Below are positions 1 through 6,713 of a stretch of 17,564 bases of DNA, in pieces. The position numbers were made by a program, and so were the translations under genes. The stretch covers positions 1 to 17,564 of the forward strand of contig NZ_JARZFX010000027.1 in NCBI RefSeq assembly GCF_036026595.1, written 5' to 3'. The notes under the pieces were generated by a model, which worked only from the letters and a program-made list of their open reading frames with translations, ran no database searches and was not told the DNA's origin. How positions within the stretch are numbered: position 1 is the stretch's first letter; every line of letters begins with the position of its first letter. Source of the DNA: Virgibacillus_P tibetensis (GTDB lineage: Bacteria > Bacillota > Bacilli > Bacillales > Amphibacillaceae).

Positions 1-11
1 AAAATTATTGG

Positions 12-590
12 TTAATACATTTCTTTGATGTCTTGAACAATTCTTTCCATTTCAGCTGGCTGTGTACCAGTATAACGAGTTATTGCATTACCTTCGGGTG
101 ATATTACAAAGAAACTTACGCCATGCATCATTTGATCGGAATCGGCTACTTTCTCTAATGGTGATTTAAACGATTTTATTGAGAATTCTTTTATTTCCTC
201 AAATTCATAACCTGTAAGGAAGTTCCAATTGTGAAAAGAAGCTTTCCGGGATTCTGCAAATTCTTTTAATGCTTCTGGTGTATCGTTTTCCGGATCGACA
301 CTGAATGAAATTAATTGTACACTGTCTAATCCAGCTTCATCTAATTGATTTTGTAATCTAGCCATGTTAGAAGTCATTGGTGGACAAACAGTATCACAGT
401 TTGTGAATATAAAGTTTGCAACCCAAAACTCCCCATCCAAATCACTTTTGCTAACTGTATCACCATCCTGATTTGTAAATGAGAAATCCTGGATTGGATA
501 TGAGAAATCTCCTTCATAATCATCTCCGCATGCTGCCAGAATGATAAGTAATAGAAGTAATGGTAAAACAAGTTTGTACTTTTTTAACAT
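12..590 (-). CDS. sco: Sco/SenC-family copper chaperone lipoprotein (YpmQ-like)
   Basis: Sco proteins deliver copper, or act as a thiol redox partner, for assembly of the CuA centre of cytochrome c oxidase on the outer face of the membrane. The 192-residue product begins with a short basic stretch, a leucine-rich hydrophobic segment and a lipobox LAAC (Cys21), so it should be a membrane-anchored lipoprotein. The thioredoxin-like fold carries the Sco copper site: C65-x3-C69-P and a distal His156 in MMHGVSF. The start is taken at ATG 588-590 because GGAGG lies 8 bases upstream; an ATG five codons earlier overlaps that ribosome site and is unlikely to be used. The gene stands apart from ykuE, with a 199-base gap (591-789) in which I see no convincing promoter. 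Family assignment is firm; the B. subtilis relative is YpmQ (BsSco). Confidence 0.93.
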   Translation of the reverse strand: MLKKYKLVLPLLLLLIILAACGDDYEGDFSYPIQDFSFTNQDGDTVSKSDLDGEFWVANFIFTNCDTVCPPMTSNMARLQNQLDEAGLDSVQLISFSVDPENDTPEALKEFAESRKASFHNWNFLTGYEFEEIKEFSIKSFKSPLEKVADSDQMMHGVSFFVISPEGNAITRYTGTQPAEMERIVQDIKEMY

Positions 591-789
591 ATGTACATCC
601 TCCATCTATATGAAATCGTATCAAGTGTAGCATGGCAAAATTAAAAATACCATGTACAAAATGTTAACGTTAATAATAGGTAGTTTTATGTATCATCCAA
701 CTGGAATAAATACTTTATATCCTCCTTGAAATAGTAATATTCCTTTTCTTGTGGTACTTAGACTTTGATTTTCAGATCAATGGGGGAGG

Positions 790-1650
790 TTACATCTGCT
801 TACCACTTTCCAATGTAAAGGAGTAAATTTCTGGTTTACACAAAAAACGATAAGGTAATCGAGTTGTTCCAATTCCTCTATTTACATACAGAGTGAGTTT
901 TTCTCCTCCCAATTCGTATTTTCCCTGTACATATTTTTCAGCATAAGCTGGGGTATAGAGGTGTCCGACAAAAGGAAAGCGGACTTGACCTCCATGACTG
1001 TGTCCTGATAACTGAACATCCACAGAGAAATTAACAGCCGTGTCAGCAATATCCGGTTCATGTGCTAACAAAATAGTAAATAAGTCGGGATTCACATTAT
1101 CCAAAGCGGCTTCTATATCAGGCTGACCAAGCATTACATCGTCTATACCTGCAAGAACTATGCGTTCACTATCTAACTCAATAGTTGTGTGATTGTTTTT
1201 TAACAATGTGAATCCAGATTGATCCATAACGCTTTGAATTATTTCTGTGCCGTACCCTCCATGGTCATGATTACCGTAAATCCAGAATTTCCCATGGTTT
1301 GCTTTTAGTGAGCGTAATGATTCAACCAGGTCGTAATTCCAATCAAACTGGTGGGGTTCATCGACAAGATCGCCGGTAAACACAACTATATCTGGATTTT
1401 GTTTATTTATTTTTGTTACCAATTCTTTAAATTGCTCGTTTGTATAATGAAAACCTATGTGTGTATCTGAAAATTGTACAATTTTAAAATTGTTGAATGC
1501 AGGTGAAATTTTATTGGAAGTAATTATTTCGTTATTTATTTCAAGTAGAGTAGGTTCAATTTCCCGTGCGTAGTAATATGTCCCACCGCTCAGACCTACT
1601 AACGCCAATAAACTTCCTGCAGCTTTCTTTAAGAAGGATCTTCTATTCAT
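790..1650 (-). CDS. ykuE: Tat-exported metallophosphoesterase YkuE
   Basis: Calcineurin-like phosphoesterase of 286 residues. The N-terminus MNRRSFLKKA plus a hydrophobic stretch is a twin-arginine export signal, matching B. subtilis YkuE, a known Tat substrate that acts at the cell wall. The metal-binding blocks are in order: D62-x-H64 (SDTHIG), G93-D94 (GDLVD), G126-N-H-D129, H197 (LAHEPD) and G216-H-S-H219-GG. Together they form a dinuclear metal centre. The natural substrate is not shown by the sequence. ATG 1648-1650 is preferred: AAAGG lies about 10 bases upstream, whereas the TTG three codons earlier has almost no spacing from it. It is transcribed divergently from fadH, the same ykuE/ykuF neighbour pair as in B. 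subtilis. Confidence 0.93.
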   Translation of the reverse strand: MNRRSFLKKAAGSLLALVGLSGGTYYYAREIEPTLLEINNEIITSNKISPAFNNFKIVQFSDTHIGFHYTNEQFKELVTKINKQNPDIVVFTGDLVDEPHQFDWNYDLVESLRSLKANHGKFWIYGNHDHGGYGTEIIQSVMDQSGFTLLKNNHTTIELDSERIVLAGIDDVMLGQPDIEAALDNVNPDLFTILLAHEPDIADTAVNFSVDVQLSGHSHGGQVRFPFVGHLYTPAYAEKYVQGKYELGGEKLTLYVNRGIGTTRLPYRFLCKPEIYSFTLESGKQM

Positions 1651-1692
1651 TCCTTTCAAACCTTTCTAACGTTACATTTCTTTTATACTAGA

Positions 1693-1698
1693 ATTATA
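1693..1698 (-). promoter_or_regulatory. Putative extended -10 promoter of ykuE
   Basis: On the minus strand the sequence reads TGCTATAAT: a perfect TATAAT preceded by the TG of an extended -10 element. No good -35 hexamer lies 17 bases upstream, which extended -10 promoters tolerate. It is about 43 bases upstream of the ykuE start. Inferred from sequence only. Confidence 0.55.
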
Positions 1699-1753
1699 GC
1701 ATGTATGCTGGTGAATATTAGTGAAATTGTATTGTTGTAATTATCTGTATTTT

Positions 1754-1782
1754 TTGACACCGTAACATACAATGAATATTAT
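1754..1782 (+). promoter_or_regulatory. SigA-type promoter of fadH
   Basis: Consensus -35 TTGACA (1754-1759), a 17-base spacer, then -10 TATTAT (1777-1782). It is followed at suitable distance by AAGGAGG and the fadH ATG at 1817. This is the best vegetative promoter match in the window. I did not see a clear FadR-type operator over it. Confidence 0.8.
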
Positions 1783-1816
1783 TATAGGAGATTAATACTT
1801 TATTAAGGAGGACCAT

Positions 1817-2584
1817 ATGAACAATAAAACAGTAATTGTGACAGGCAGTTCCAGCGGTATGGGGAAGTATATGGCAGAAAAGTTTGCAAAAGAAGGTGCA
1901 AATGTTGTTATAACCGGAAGGAATGAAGATAAACTTAAAATAGCAAAAGAAGATATAATGAAGCATGGTATGGGAGAAATATATATTGTCCCTATGGATG
2001 TCAGAAATCCAGAAGATGTCGAGAGAATGGTAGAGAAGACTGTTGAGAAGTATGGTAATATTGATCATTTAGTAAATAATGCTGCAGGAAACTTTATAAC
2101 TACAGCTGAAGACCTTTCCATTAATGGTTGGAATTCTGTAATTGACATTGTCCTAAATGGAACGTTTTACTGCAGTAGGGAAGTTGGCAAGTACTGGATC
2201 GACAACGGGAGAAAGGGAACAATTTTAAACATGGTTGCAACTTATGCTTGGAATGCTGGAGCTGGAGTAATTCATTCATCAGCAGCCAAAGCGGGAGTTT
2301 TGAATATGACCCGCACATTGGCTGTGGAGTGGGGAACGAAGTACGGGATTCGAGTTAATGCTATCGCGCCAGGTCCAATTGAACGAACAGGTGGTGCTGA
2401 TAAATTATTTGAATCGGAGAAAGCCGCTGAGCGAACGATAAGATCTGTGCCTTTGCAGCGTTTGGGAAATCCGGAAGAAATTGCAGATCTTGCTCATTTC
2501 TTATTATCAGATAAAGCTGCTTACATAAATGGAGAGGTAGTAACGATGGACGGAGGTCAATGGCTTAATCAGTTCCCTTTTTAA
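1817..2584 (+). CDS. fadH: 2,4-dienoyl-CoA reductase FadH (YkuF), SDR family
   Basis: NADPH-dependent reductase removing double bases of dienoyl-CoA intermediates during beta-oxidation of unsaturated fatty acids; cytosolic. The 255-residue protein is a classical-length short-chain dehydrogenase: glycine-rich dinucleotide motif TGSSSGMG (residues 9-16), NNAAGNF (87-93), and a catalytic region where the usual YxxxK is SxxxK (S154-S-A-A-K158). Replacement of Tyr at that position is typical of 2,4-dienoyl-CoA reductases and argues against a generic alcohol dehydrogenase; Tyr143 is available as an alternative acid. The start is well set by AAGGAGG ahead of ATG 1817. The gene has its own SigA promoter and a terminator hairpin just downstream. 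Position next to ykuE supports the ykuF identity. Confidence 0.92.
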   Translation: MNNKTVIVTGSSSGMGKYMAEKFAKEGANVVITGRNEDKLKIAKEDIMKHGMGEIYIVPMDVRNPEDVERMVEKTVEKYGNIDHLVNNAAGNFITTAEDLSINGWNSVIDIVLNGTFYCSREVGKYWIDNGRKGTILNMVATYAWNAGAGVIHSSAAKAGVLNMTRTLAVEWGTKYGIRVNAIAPGPIERTGGADKLFESEKAAERTIRSVPLQRLGNPEEIADLAHFLLSDKAAYINGEVVTMDGGQWLNQFPF

Positions 2585-2601
2585 CTTGCACCCATTAAAC
2601 A

Positions 2602-2633
2602 GAGCGTGTTCACATTTACAAGAGAACGCGCTC
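2602..2633 (+). terminator. Hairpin terminator downstream of fadH
   Basis: GAGCGTGTTC (2602-2611) pairs with GAACGCGCTC (2624-2633) across a 12-base loop, giving a 10-bp stem with one G-T pair. The following run is A/T-rich (ATTTATTT) rather than a clean T tract, so efficiency is uncertain. Confidence 0.7.
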
Positions 2634-2644
2634 CATTTATTTAA

Positions 2645-3023
2645 ACCACATATCTTGAAGACTATTCCAATGAATGCAATTCCCCTAATAACTCCAAAGA
2701 GAACCCATCCCATTTTCGCTAGCAAATAAACAAGTAATAAAGGCGTGTAAGATCCGGCAATAAATAGGTAAGCGGAATGAATCAACTATTCCAAAAAATC
2801 GTCCATTTTCCTTGCGGCAGGCTATGTACGACGGTGCAAGCAAGATACATGAACAGCATCGTACTGCCAAAGATAGTGACAGAGGCTATTTGCCATGAGT
2901 TTTCCACTTCGTGCCGAAAATAAAATTAACAAAATTAATCCTGCTGTACTTAATACTGCACCTATGCCGTGGGTAATTGGCATTAACAATTTCTCCTTTT
3001 TTGGTAAAAGTGTGTATTTTCAT
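2645..3023 (-). pseudogene. Hemolysin III-like membrane protein remnant, multiply frameshifted and 3'-truncated
   Basis: No frame is open, but pieces from successive frames join into a hemolysin III (HlyIII/YplQ) protein. An ATG at 3021-3023 with AGGAG upstream gives MKIHTFTKKGEIVNA. One extra base moves the match to ITHGIGAVLSTAGLILLI, then to IFGSTMLFMYLACTVVHS, then NGRFFGIVD, then HSAYLFIAGSYTPLLL and GWVLFGVIRG up to IGIVFKI. ITHGIGAVLS, the HS motif, DHSA and IAG(S/T)YTP are the conserved blocks of this multi-helix family, in the right order. At least four frame changes are needed. The homology stops near 2645, about 90 residues short of the usual length of about 210, where the fadH terminator begins. 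Sequencing error cannot be excluded for one shift but not for all of them. Confidence 0.82.
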
Positions 3024-3110
3024 TAGAAACCTTCTCCTATTTCATCATATAAATATAATGAGCAGCTGCGTAGTTTGACATGGGATAACAATGTAAATTA
3101 AATACAGGAA

Positions 3111-3463
3111 TTACAGTTTACATGGATTGTGTGTATTCAAGCCTTCAATTTGTATAGTGCAGTGGGAAATAGTAAAGTCAGTTTTCCATTTGCTTGTTTT
3201 AATAACAGATCGATCTATTGAGTCAGTAACCAACTAGATGGCAGCTCAACGTCTGGAAACCGGAAGTTATTGACCATATATGCAGGTCATGTATTTCCTC
3301 TACTCTTTCTATACTATGAAGGGATTCTTCTACCGGCATCAGATAATAAAGCTAAACTATTAATAAGCACACAGCCAATAGCTTCCACTATCATAAAGGT
3401 GAAAATTAACAGGAAGCTTCAAAAAAGGATGCGCGTATGATTTGGGTGGTGACGTGATCCATG
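3111..3463 (-). pseudogene. Cation diffusion facilitator (CzcD-like) remnant with internal deletion
   Basis: On the minus strand a His-rich start (HGSRHHPNHT) and a first transmembrane segment (SFLLIFTFMIVEAIG, then INSLALLSDAG) match the N-terminus of CDF zinc/cobalt exporters. Immediately after DAG the reading jumps one frame into the cytoplasmic C-terminal domain: VEESLHSIERVEEIHDLHIW and SITSGFQTLSCHL. One extra base near 3226-3233 shifts it again to give SHCTIQIEG and a stop at 3111-3113. An in-frame TGA also lies early in the gene, before SFLLI. Only about 118 of about 300 residues remain. Transmembrane segments 2-6, with their metal-site Asp and His residues, are gone, so it cannot transport. 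It lies 87 bases upstream of the hemolysin III remnant in the same orientation, which suggests a former two-gene unit. Confidence 0.85.
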
Positions 3464-3701
3464 AATTTTAACAAGGTGTAATTGTTTTAAATATTTTAAT
3501 TGAGGCGAACTAGTAGAATCATATGGCTATGTTGTAGTATTTGTTTTTAATTATTTCAAGTAAGAAGTATCAATTTTTCTTCCTCAATAATTATGGTAAA
3601 CTGTTTATAGAAGAATTTTTTAAAAAATAGGAAATATATCTTCAAGAGAATGAAAATGAAATGAAATAAATAGTAAAGTGAATTAAAAGGGGCGTTTTAT
3701 T
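3464..3701 (+). other. Non-coding stretch upstream of darB
   Basis: About 240 A/T-rich bases with no open frame or recognisable gene remnant on either strand. It must hold the darB promoter. The best candidate is TGGTAAACT near 3593-3601, an extended -10-like sequence with no clear -35. Evidence is weak, so I do not call a promoter. Confidence 0.4.
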
Positions 3702-4145
3702 ATGAGTTTAACACAAGATAAAAAGTTAACTGATATTAAAGTTGGTGACTTGATGATCTCATCTGAAAAGGTCGCGCATGTACAGGTTAATAATCCCTTG
3801 GAACACGCATTGTTAGTGTTGGTGAAGTCTGGGTATTCGGCAGTACCCGTACTGGATGCTTCCTATAAACTGGTAGGAGTAGTAGGCAAGACGATCATTT
3901 TAAATCAAATTCTAGGGCTGGAGCGTTTTGAAATCGAGAAACTTTCTGATATGCGAGTGCATGAAGTGATGAATACAGAGATCCCTTGTTTGTCCGGTGA
4001 AGATTCCTTTATGAAGGGTTTAAACGCTATAATTAATCACCCGTTTGTCTGTGTTGCTGATAAGGAAGGTTACTTTGATGGGATTTTAACAAGAAGAGCG
4101 ATTCTTAAGCAATTAAAACGAGATATATACACAACTGACCTATAG
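3702..4145 (+). CDS. darB: c-di-AMP receptor DarB (CbpB/YkuL), tandem CBS protein
   Basis: A 147-residue cytosolic protein, the same length as B. subtilis YkuL, made of two CBS modules (about residues 12-70 and 80-145). In B. subtilis the apo form binds and activates the (p)ppGpp synthetase Rel and pyruvate carboxylase, and c-di-AMP binding releases them; this links potassium/c-di-AMP status to the stringent response. Recognisable blocks are KVAHVQV-N-PLEHALLVL (23-40), SGYSAVPVLD (43-52), HEVM-T-IP and the C-terminal ILTRRAIL (128-135), whose paired arginines (131-132) lie in the ligand/partner-binding part of the family. An AAAAGGGG ribosome site precedes ATG 3702. It appears to be transcribed alone, ending at a strong terminator. 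In B. subtilis ccpC and ykuNOP separate it from dapH; here they are absent. Confidence 0.93.
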   Translation: MSLTQDKKLTDIKVGDLMISSEKVAHVQVNNPLEHALLVLVKSGYSAVPVLDASYKLVGVVGKTIILNQILGLERFEIEKLSDMRVHEVMNTEIPCLSGEDSFMKGLNAIINHPFVCVADKEGYFDGILTRRAILKQLKRDIYTTDL

Positions 4146-4163
4146 CAAACTATATGATTATTT

Positions 4164-4200
4164 ATCCTTGCTAACCATTGGTTTGCAGGGATGTTTTTTT
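4164..4200 (+). terminator. Intrinsic terminator of darB
   Basis: Stem 4164-4176 (ATCCTTGCTAACC) pairs with 4180-4192 (GGTTTGCAGGGAT) with one mismatch and one G-T pair. It is followed by seven T residues (4194-4200). Classic rho-independent structure. Confidence 0.88.
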
Positions 4201-4251
4201 AAAGAAATCGGGAGTATAAAATTTTGGCTGCAATTAATTCTTACACTTAAA

Positions 4252-4401
4252 CAGCCACGTTCAGATTCGACGGATTAATGTTTTCGGTGGGACGAGCAGC
4301 GCGCAGTCCCAGGACGTCCTAGTGCCGATAAGATCGACTACGTCGATCCACCCTCGGGTGGGCGGTCGCAGCCCGTACGTCCCTAACCGGGAGCCCTGCG
4401 A
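4252..4401. repeat. G+C-rich multi-hairpin island (candidate dispersed repeat or structured RNA)
   Basis: The core 4285-4400 is about 68% G+C by hand count, inside surroundings near 35-40%. It contains consecutive inverted repeats: GGGAC/GTCCC (4289-4293, 4306-4310), palindrome AGGACGTCCT (4311-4320), GATCGAC-TAC-GTCGATC (4332-4348), CCACC-CTCG-GGTGG (4348-4361), and TCGCAG/CTGCGA (4366-4371, 4396-4401) enclosing TCCC-TAACC-GGGA. A weaker outer pairing, CGGTGGGAC with GTCC...CCG (4285-4327), is an alternative fold. GGCTG/CAGCC (4226-4230, 4252-4256) may bracket the left side. Composition and structure are directly visible; function and strand are not. It does not match the lysine, c-di-AMP, T-box or tmRNA layouts I know. 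A mobile miniature element, an IS-derived palindromic unit or a leader/ncRNA are all possible. Confidence 0.55.
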
Positions 4402-4425
4402 TTTTGTTCTAAAAGGGGTTATTTA

Positions 4426-4454
4426 TTGCTAGTAAAAAAACTGTCTGCTAAAGT
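4426..4454 (+). promoter_or_regulatory. Putative promoter of dapH-dapL
   Basis: TTGCTA (4426-4431), a 17-base spacer and TAAAGT (4449-4454), with TG two bases before the -10 (TGCTAAAGT), give a plausible extended SigA promoter about 30 bases upstream of the dapH start. If correct, the dapH transcript starts downstream of the G+C-rich island, so the island would not be its leader. Confidence 0.5.
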
Positions 4455-4484
4455 AAAGGAATCACGTATTAGGAGGAATTGACA

Positions 4485-5204
4485 GTGAAAATGATGGATG
4501 CAAATGAAATTATCAGCTTTATCTCAAATAGTAAAAAGAGTACACCGGTGAAGGTGTACATTAAAGGTGAAAATCTGAATACATTAAATTATGATGAAAC
4601 TATTCAGGCATTCGTTGAAAATAGTAGCGGTGTGTTATTCGGCGAATGGAACGTAATTAACCAATTCTTAGAAACGAATAAGACAGTAATTACCGATTAT
4701 GTTATAGAGAATGACCGCAGGAATTCAGCTATACCGCTGCTTGACCTTAAAGGGGTAAATGCTCGAATTGAACCAGGTGCTGTTATTCGGGATCAAGTGG
4801 AGATTGGTGATGGTTGCGTTATTATGATGGGATCGATGATCAACATTGGTGCTGTTGTCGGTGCTGGAACAATGATAGATATGAATGCAGTTCTAGGTGG
4901 GCGTGCAACAGTAGGGAAAAACTGCCATATTGGTGCAGGTACTGTACTCGCAGGAGTCATCGAACCTCCTTCAGCAAAACCGGTAATCATTGAAGATGAT
5001 GTTGTTATTGGAGCAAACGTGGTAGTTCTGGAAGGAGTTACCGTTGGAAAAGGAGCAATTGTGGCTGCTGGCGCTATTGTTACAAAGGATGTTGCGCCAA
5101 ATACATTAGTAGCAGGGACACCAGCGAAAGTGCTAAAAGAAATTGATGAAAATACAAAGACAAAAACAGAAATCAAGCATGAGCTACGAAAATTAGATAA
5201 CTAA
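4485..5204 (+). CDS. dapH: Tetrahydrodipicolinate N-acetyltransferase DapH (YkuQ)
   Basis: Acetyl-CoA-dependent acylation of tetrahydrodipicolinate, the committed step of the acetylase branch of meso-diaminopimelate/lysine synthesis, which supplies the peptidoglycan cross-linking residue. The 239-residue protein has an N-terminal alpha/beta domain (MKMMDANEIISFI) and a left-handed beta-helix of hexapeptide repeats (about residues 90-210). Family-specific blocks include ENDRRNSAIP, DLKGVNARIEPGA, IRDQVEIGDG, LGGRATVGKNCHIGAG, AGVIEPPSAKPV and VAGTPAKV. GTG 4485 is chosen as start: AGGAGG (4471-4476) is 8 bases away, while the TTG two codons earlier is only 2 bases from it. dapL begins 12 bases after the stop, so the two are co-transcribed. 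Confidence 0.96.
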   Translation: MKMMDANEIISFISNSKKSTPVKVYIKGENLNTLNYDETIQAFVENSSGVLFGEWNVINQFLETNKTVITDYVIENDRRNSAIPLLDLKGVNARIEPGAVIRDQVEIGDGCVIMMGSMINIGAVVGAGTMIDMNAVLGGRATVGKNCHIGAGTVLAGVIEPPSAKPVIIEDDVVIGANVVVLEGVTVGKGAIVAAGAIVTKDVAPNTLVAGTPAKVLKEIDENTKTKTEIKHELRKLDN

Positions 5205-5216
5205 GCAGGGATACTA

Positions 5217-6332
5217 ATGACTATTTCTATGTTACAAAAAATAAGAAGAGAGTTACATCAAATTCCTGAATTGGGTTTTCGAGAAGTTAAAACACAGGCG
5301 TATTTGCTGGGTAAAATTAATCAAATTAAAACAGATCGTGTAGAGGTCCAGTGTTGGAAAACAGGGATTCTCGTACGAGTTTCTGGATTATCTCCCAATA
5401 AAACGATTGGATTTCGCAGTGATATAGATGGCTTACCAATTACAGAACAAACAGACTACGCGTTTAAATCTGTTCATGATGGCAGGATGCATGCCTGTGG
5501 CCATGATTTTCATATGACTATTGCTTTAGGAGTTCTAAAACACTTCATAGAGCATCCAATAAATGACACGGTGCTTTTTATATTTCAACCAGCAGAAGAG
5601 GGTCCTGGTGGGGCTTTACCAATGATGCAATCCAATGAATTTAAAAAATGGAAGCCTGATGTAGTTTTTGCCTTACATATAGCACCTGAGCTGCCAGTTG
5701 GTACAGTTTCGAGTAAGCCAGGATTGTTATTTGCAAACACAAGTGAATTATTTATTGATTTCCTGGGTAAGGGAGGTCATGCAGCTTATCCTCACTTAAC
5801 TAAAGATATGGCTGTTGCTGCGAGTAACTTTATTGTTCAATTACAGCAGATTGTATCAAGAGGAATTGATCCGCTTGAAAGTGCTGTAGTTACCATTGGA
5901 AAGATGGAGAGTGGTTTTGTACAGAATGCAATAGCAGAGACAGCAAGATTGGAAGGAACAATTCGGACACTAGACCCGAATACAATCTATACAGTTAAAG
6001 AAAAGCTGGAAAGGCTCATCCGTGGGTTCGAAATTAGTTATGATTGCTCTATAGAAGTTGATTATGGCGCAAATTACTATCAAGTATTTAATCATTCCCA
6101 ATGGGTGGAGAAATTCAAACAAACAATGGAAACCCATGGTATTACCTATCGCCTTGCTAATGAAGCAATGACAGGGGAAGATTTTGGATACATGCTCAAA
6201 GAAATACCCGGTTTTATGTTCTGGCTTGGCGTGGATTCTTCACATGGTCTTCATAGTGCACAACTAAGCCCTAATGAGGATGCACTTGAATTAGGGGTTC
6301 GCTCGGTAATTAATACCATTACAGCTCTCTGA
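5217..6332 (+). CDS. dapL: N-acetyldiaminopimelate deacetylase DapL (YkuR)
   Basis: M20-family amidohydrolase removing the acetyl group from N-acetyl-LL-diaminopimelate, completing the branch opened by DapH; cytosolic, two-metal enzyme. In the 371-residue product the metal and catalytic residues are visible: D69 (RSDIDGLP), C94-G-H96-D97 (HACGHD), E127-E128 (PAEEGPGG), H154 (ALHIAP) and H343/H346 near the C-terminus (HGLHSAQL). The dimerisation domain lies between, around residues 175-290 (starting near LFIDFLGKGGHAAYPH). ATG 5217 follows AGCAGGG by 6 bases; a second in-frame ATG four codons later has poorer spacing. Tight linkage to dapH, with the same order as in B. subtilis ykuQ-ykuR, makes the assignment secure. 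I see no terminator immediately after it, so ykuS may also be on this transcript. Confidence 0.96.
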   Translation: MTISMLQKIRRELHQIPELGFREVKTQAYLLGKINQIKTDRVEVQCWKTGILVRVSGLSPNKTIGFRSDIDGLPITEQTDYAFKSVHDGRMHACGHDFHMTIALGVLKHFIEHPINDTVLFIFQPAEEGPGGALPMMQSNEFKKWKPDVVFALHIAPELPVGTVSSKPGLLFANTSELFIDFLGKGGHAAYPHLTKDMAVAASNFIVQLQQIVSRGIDPLESAVVTIGKMESGFVQNAIAETARLEGTIRTLDPNTIYTVKEKLERLIRGFEISYDCSIEVDYGANYYQVFNHSQWVEKFKQTMETHGITYRLANEAMTGEDFGYMLKEIPGFMFWLGVDSSHGLHSAQLSPNEDALELGVRSVINTITAL

Positions 6333-6409
6333 AAATCATTCGTTGCATATCTTTCACTCTATAGTAAAAACTATATACGAGACATTCATATATATAGGAG
6401 GCGGACCAA

Positions 6410-6652
6410 ATGGCTCGTATTGGAGTTGAAGGTACTTTAACTGATGTGAAAGAGGCGTTAATGGAGATGGGACATGAGGTTGTTGATCTGCGCTCTGCAG
6501 AAGATGCAGCTTATTGTGATTGCTGTATCATTTCCGGGCAGGATAAGGATGTAATGGGAATGGCTACCACAAGTATAGCGGGTCCCGTTATTAATGCTGC
6601 TGGCCATAATGCAGAAGATATTACTCAAATCGTAAATGAAAAATTAAGCTAA
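6410..6652 (+). CDS. ykuS: UPF0180 family protein YkuS
   Basis: An 80-residue protein of unknown function, of typical length for UPF0180 (B. subtilis YkuS). The diagnostic segment is CDCCIISGQDKDVMGMA (about residues 42-58): a CxCC cluster followed by the GQD and MGM motifs. The N-terminus (IGVEGTL, VKEALMEMGHEVVDL) resembles a small alpha/beta fold. A strong TAGGAGG site precedes ATG 6410. It follows dapL by 77 bases without an obvious terminator between, and ends at a strong bidirectional terminator shared with ykuT. The close cysteines suggest metal binding or redox sensitivity, but that is a guess. Confidence 0.9.
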   Translation: MARIGVEGTLTDVKEALMEMGHEVVDLRSAEDAAYCDCCIISGQDKDVMGMATTSIAGPVINAAGHNAEDITQIVNEKLS

Positions 6653-6670
6653 AAAGATTCCAACAATAAG

Positions 6671-6702
6671 AATAATCCACGTCAAGTAAGACGTGGATTA
6701 TT
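6671..6702. terminator. Bidirectional terminator between ykuS and ykuT
   Basis: Perfect 13-bp stem AATAATCCACGTC (6671-6683) and GACGTGGATTATT (6690-6702) with a 6-base loop, between convergent genes. T-rich bases lie on the plus-strand side (TTTG) and CTTATTG on the minus-strand side. Confidence 0.85.
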
Positions 6703-6713
6703 TGATTAACGAC

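Noticed and set aside
716..735. AAGGAGG-like ribosome site on the minus strand in the sco-ykuE gap
   Set aside because: No start codon with a usable frame follows at proper spacing; stops come within a few codons.
2507..2870. Two overlapping minus-strand frames of 92 and 61 codons as separate small genes
   Set aside because: They are pieces of the single frameshifted hemolysin III remnant, and the first runs into the antisense of fadH.
4252..4401. IscB/TnpB-associated guide RNA (omega RNA, HEARO) left behind by a lost element
   Set aside because: Size and G+C content fit loosely, but I could not match the sequence to scaffolds I remember, and no nuclease remnant was seen. Kept only as something a covariance search should exclude.
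4285..4432. Open frames crossing the G+C-rich island
   Set aside because: Two frames stay open only because the stretch is G+C-rich and stop-poor; no start with a ribosome site, and the inverted repeats explain the sequence better.
4252..4484. Lysine or c-di-AMP riboswitch upstream of dapH
   Set aside because: The location invites it, but none of the conserved core sequences I know for either class is present, and a likely promoter lies downstream of the structured part.
4793..5176. 127-codon minus-strand frame antisense to dapH
   Set aside because: Repetitive Pro/Thr/Ile composition mirrors the hexapeptide repeats of dapH on the other strand; no ribosome site.
6360..6376. Inverted repeat TATAGT-AAAA-ACTATA before ykuS as operator or terminator
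   Set aside because: Short, A/T-only arms without a T tract; expected by chance in such sequence.
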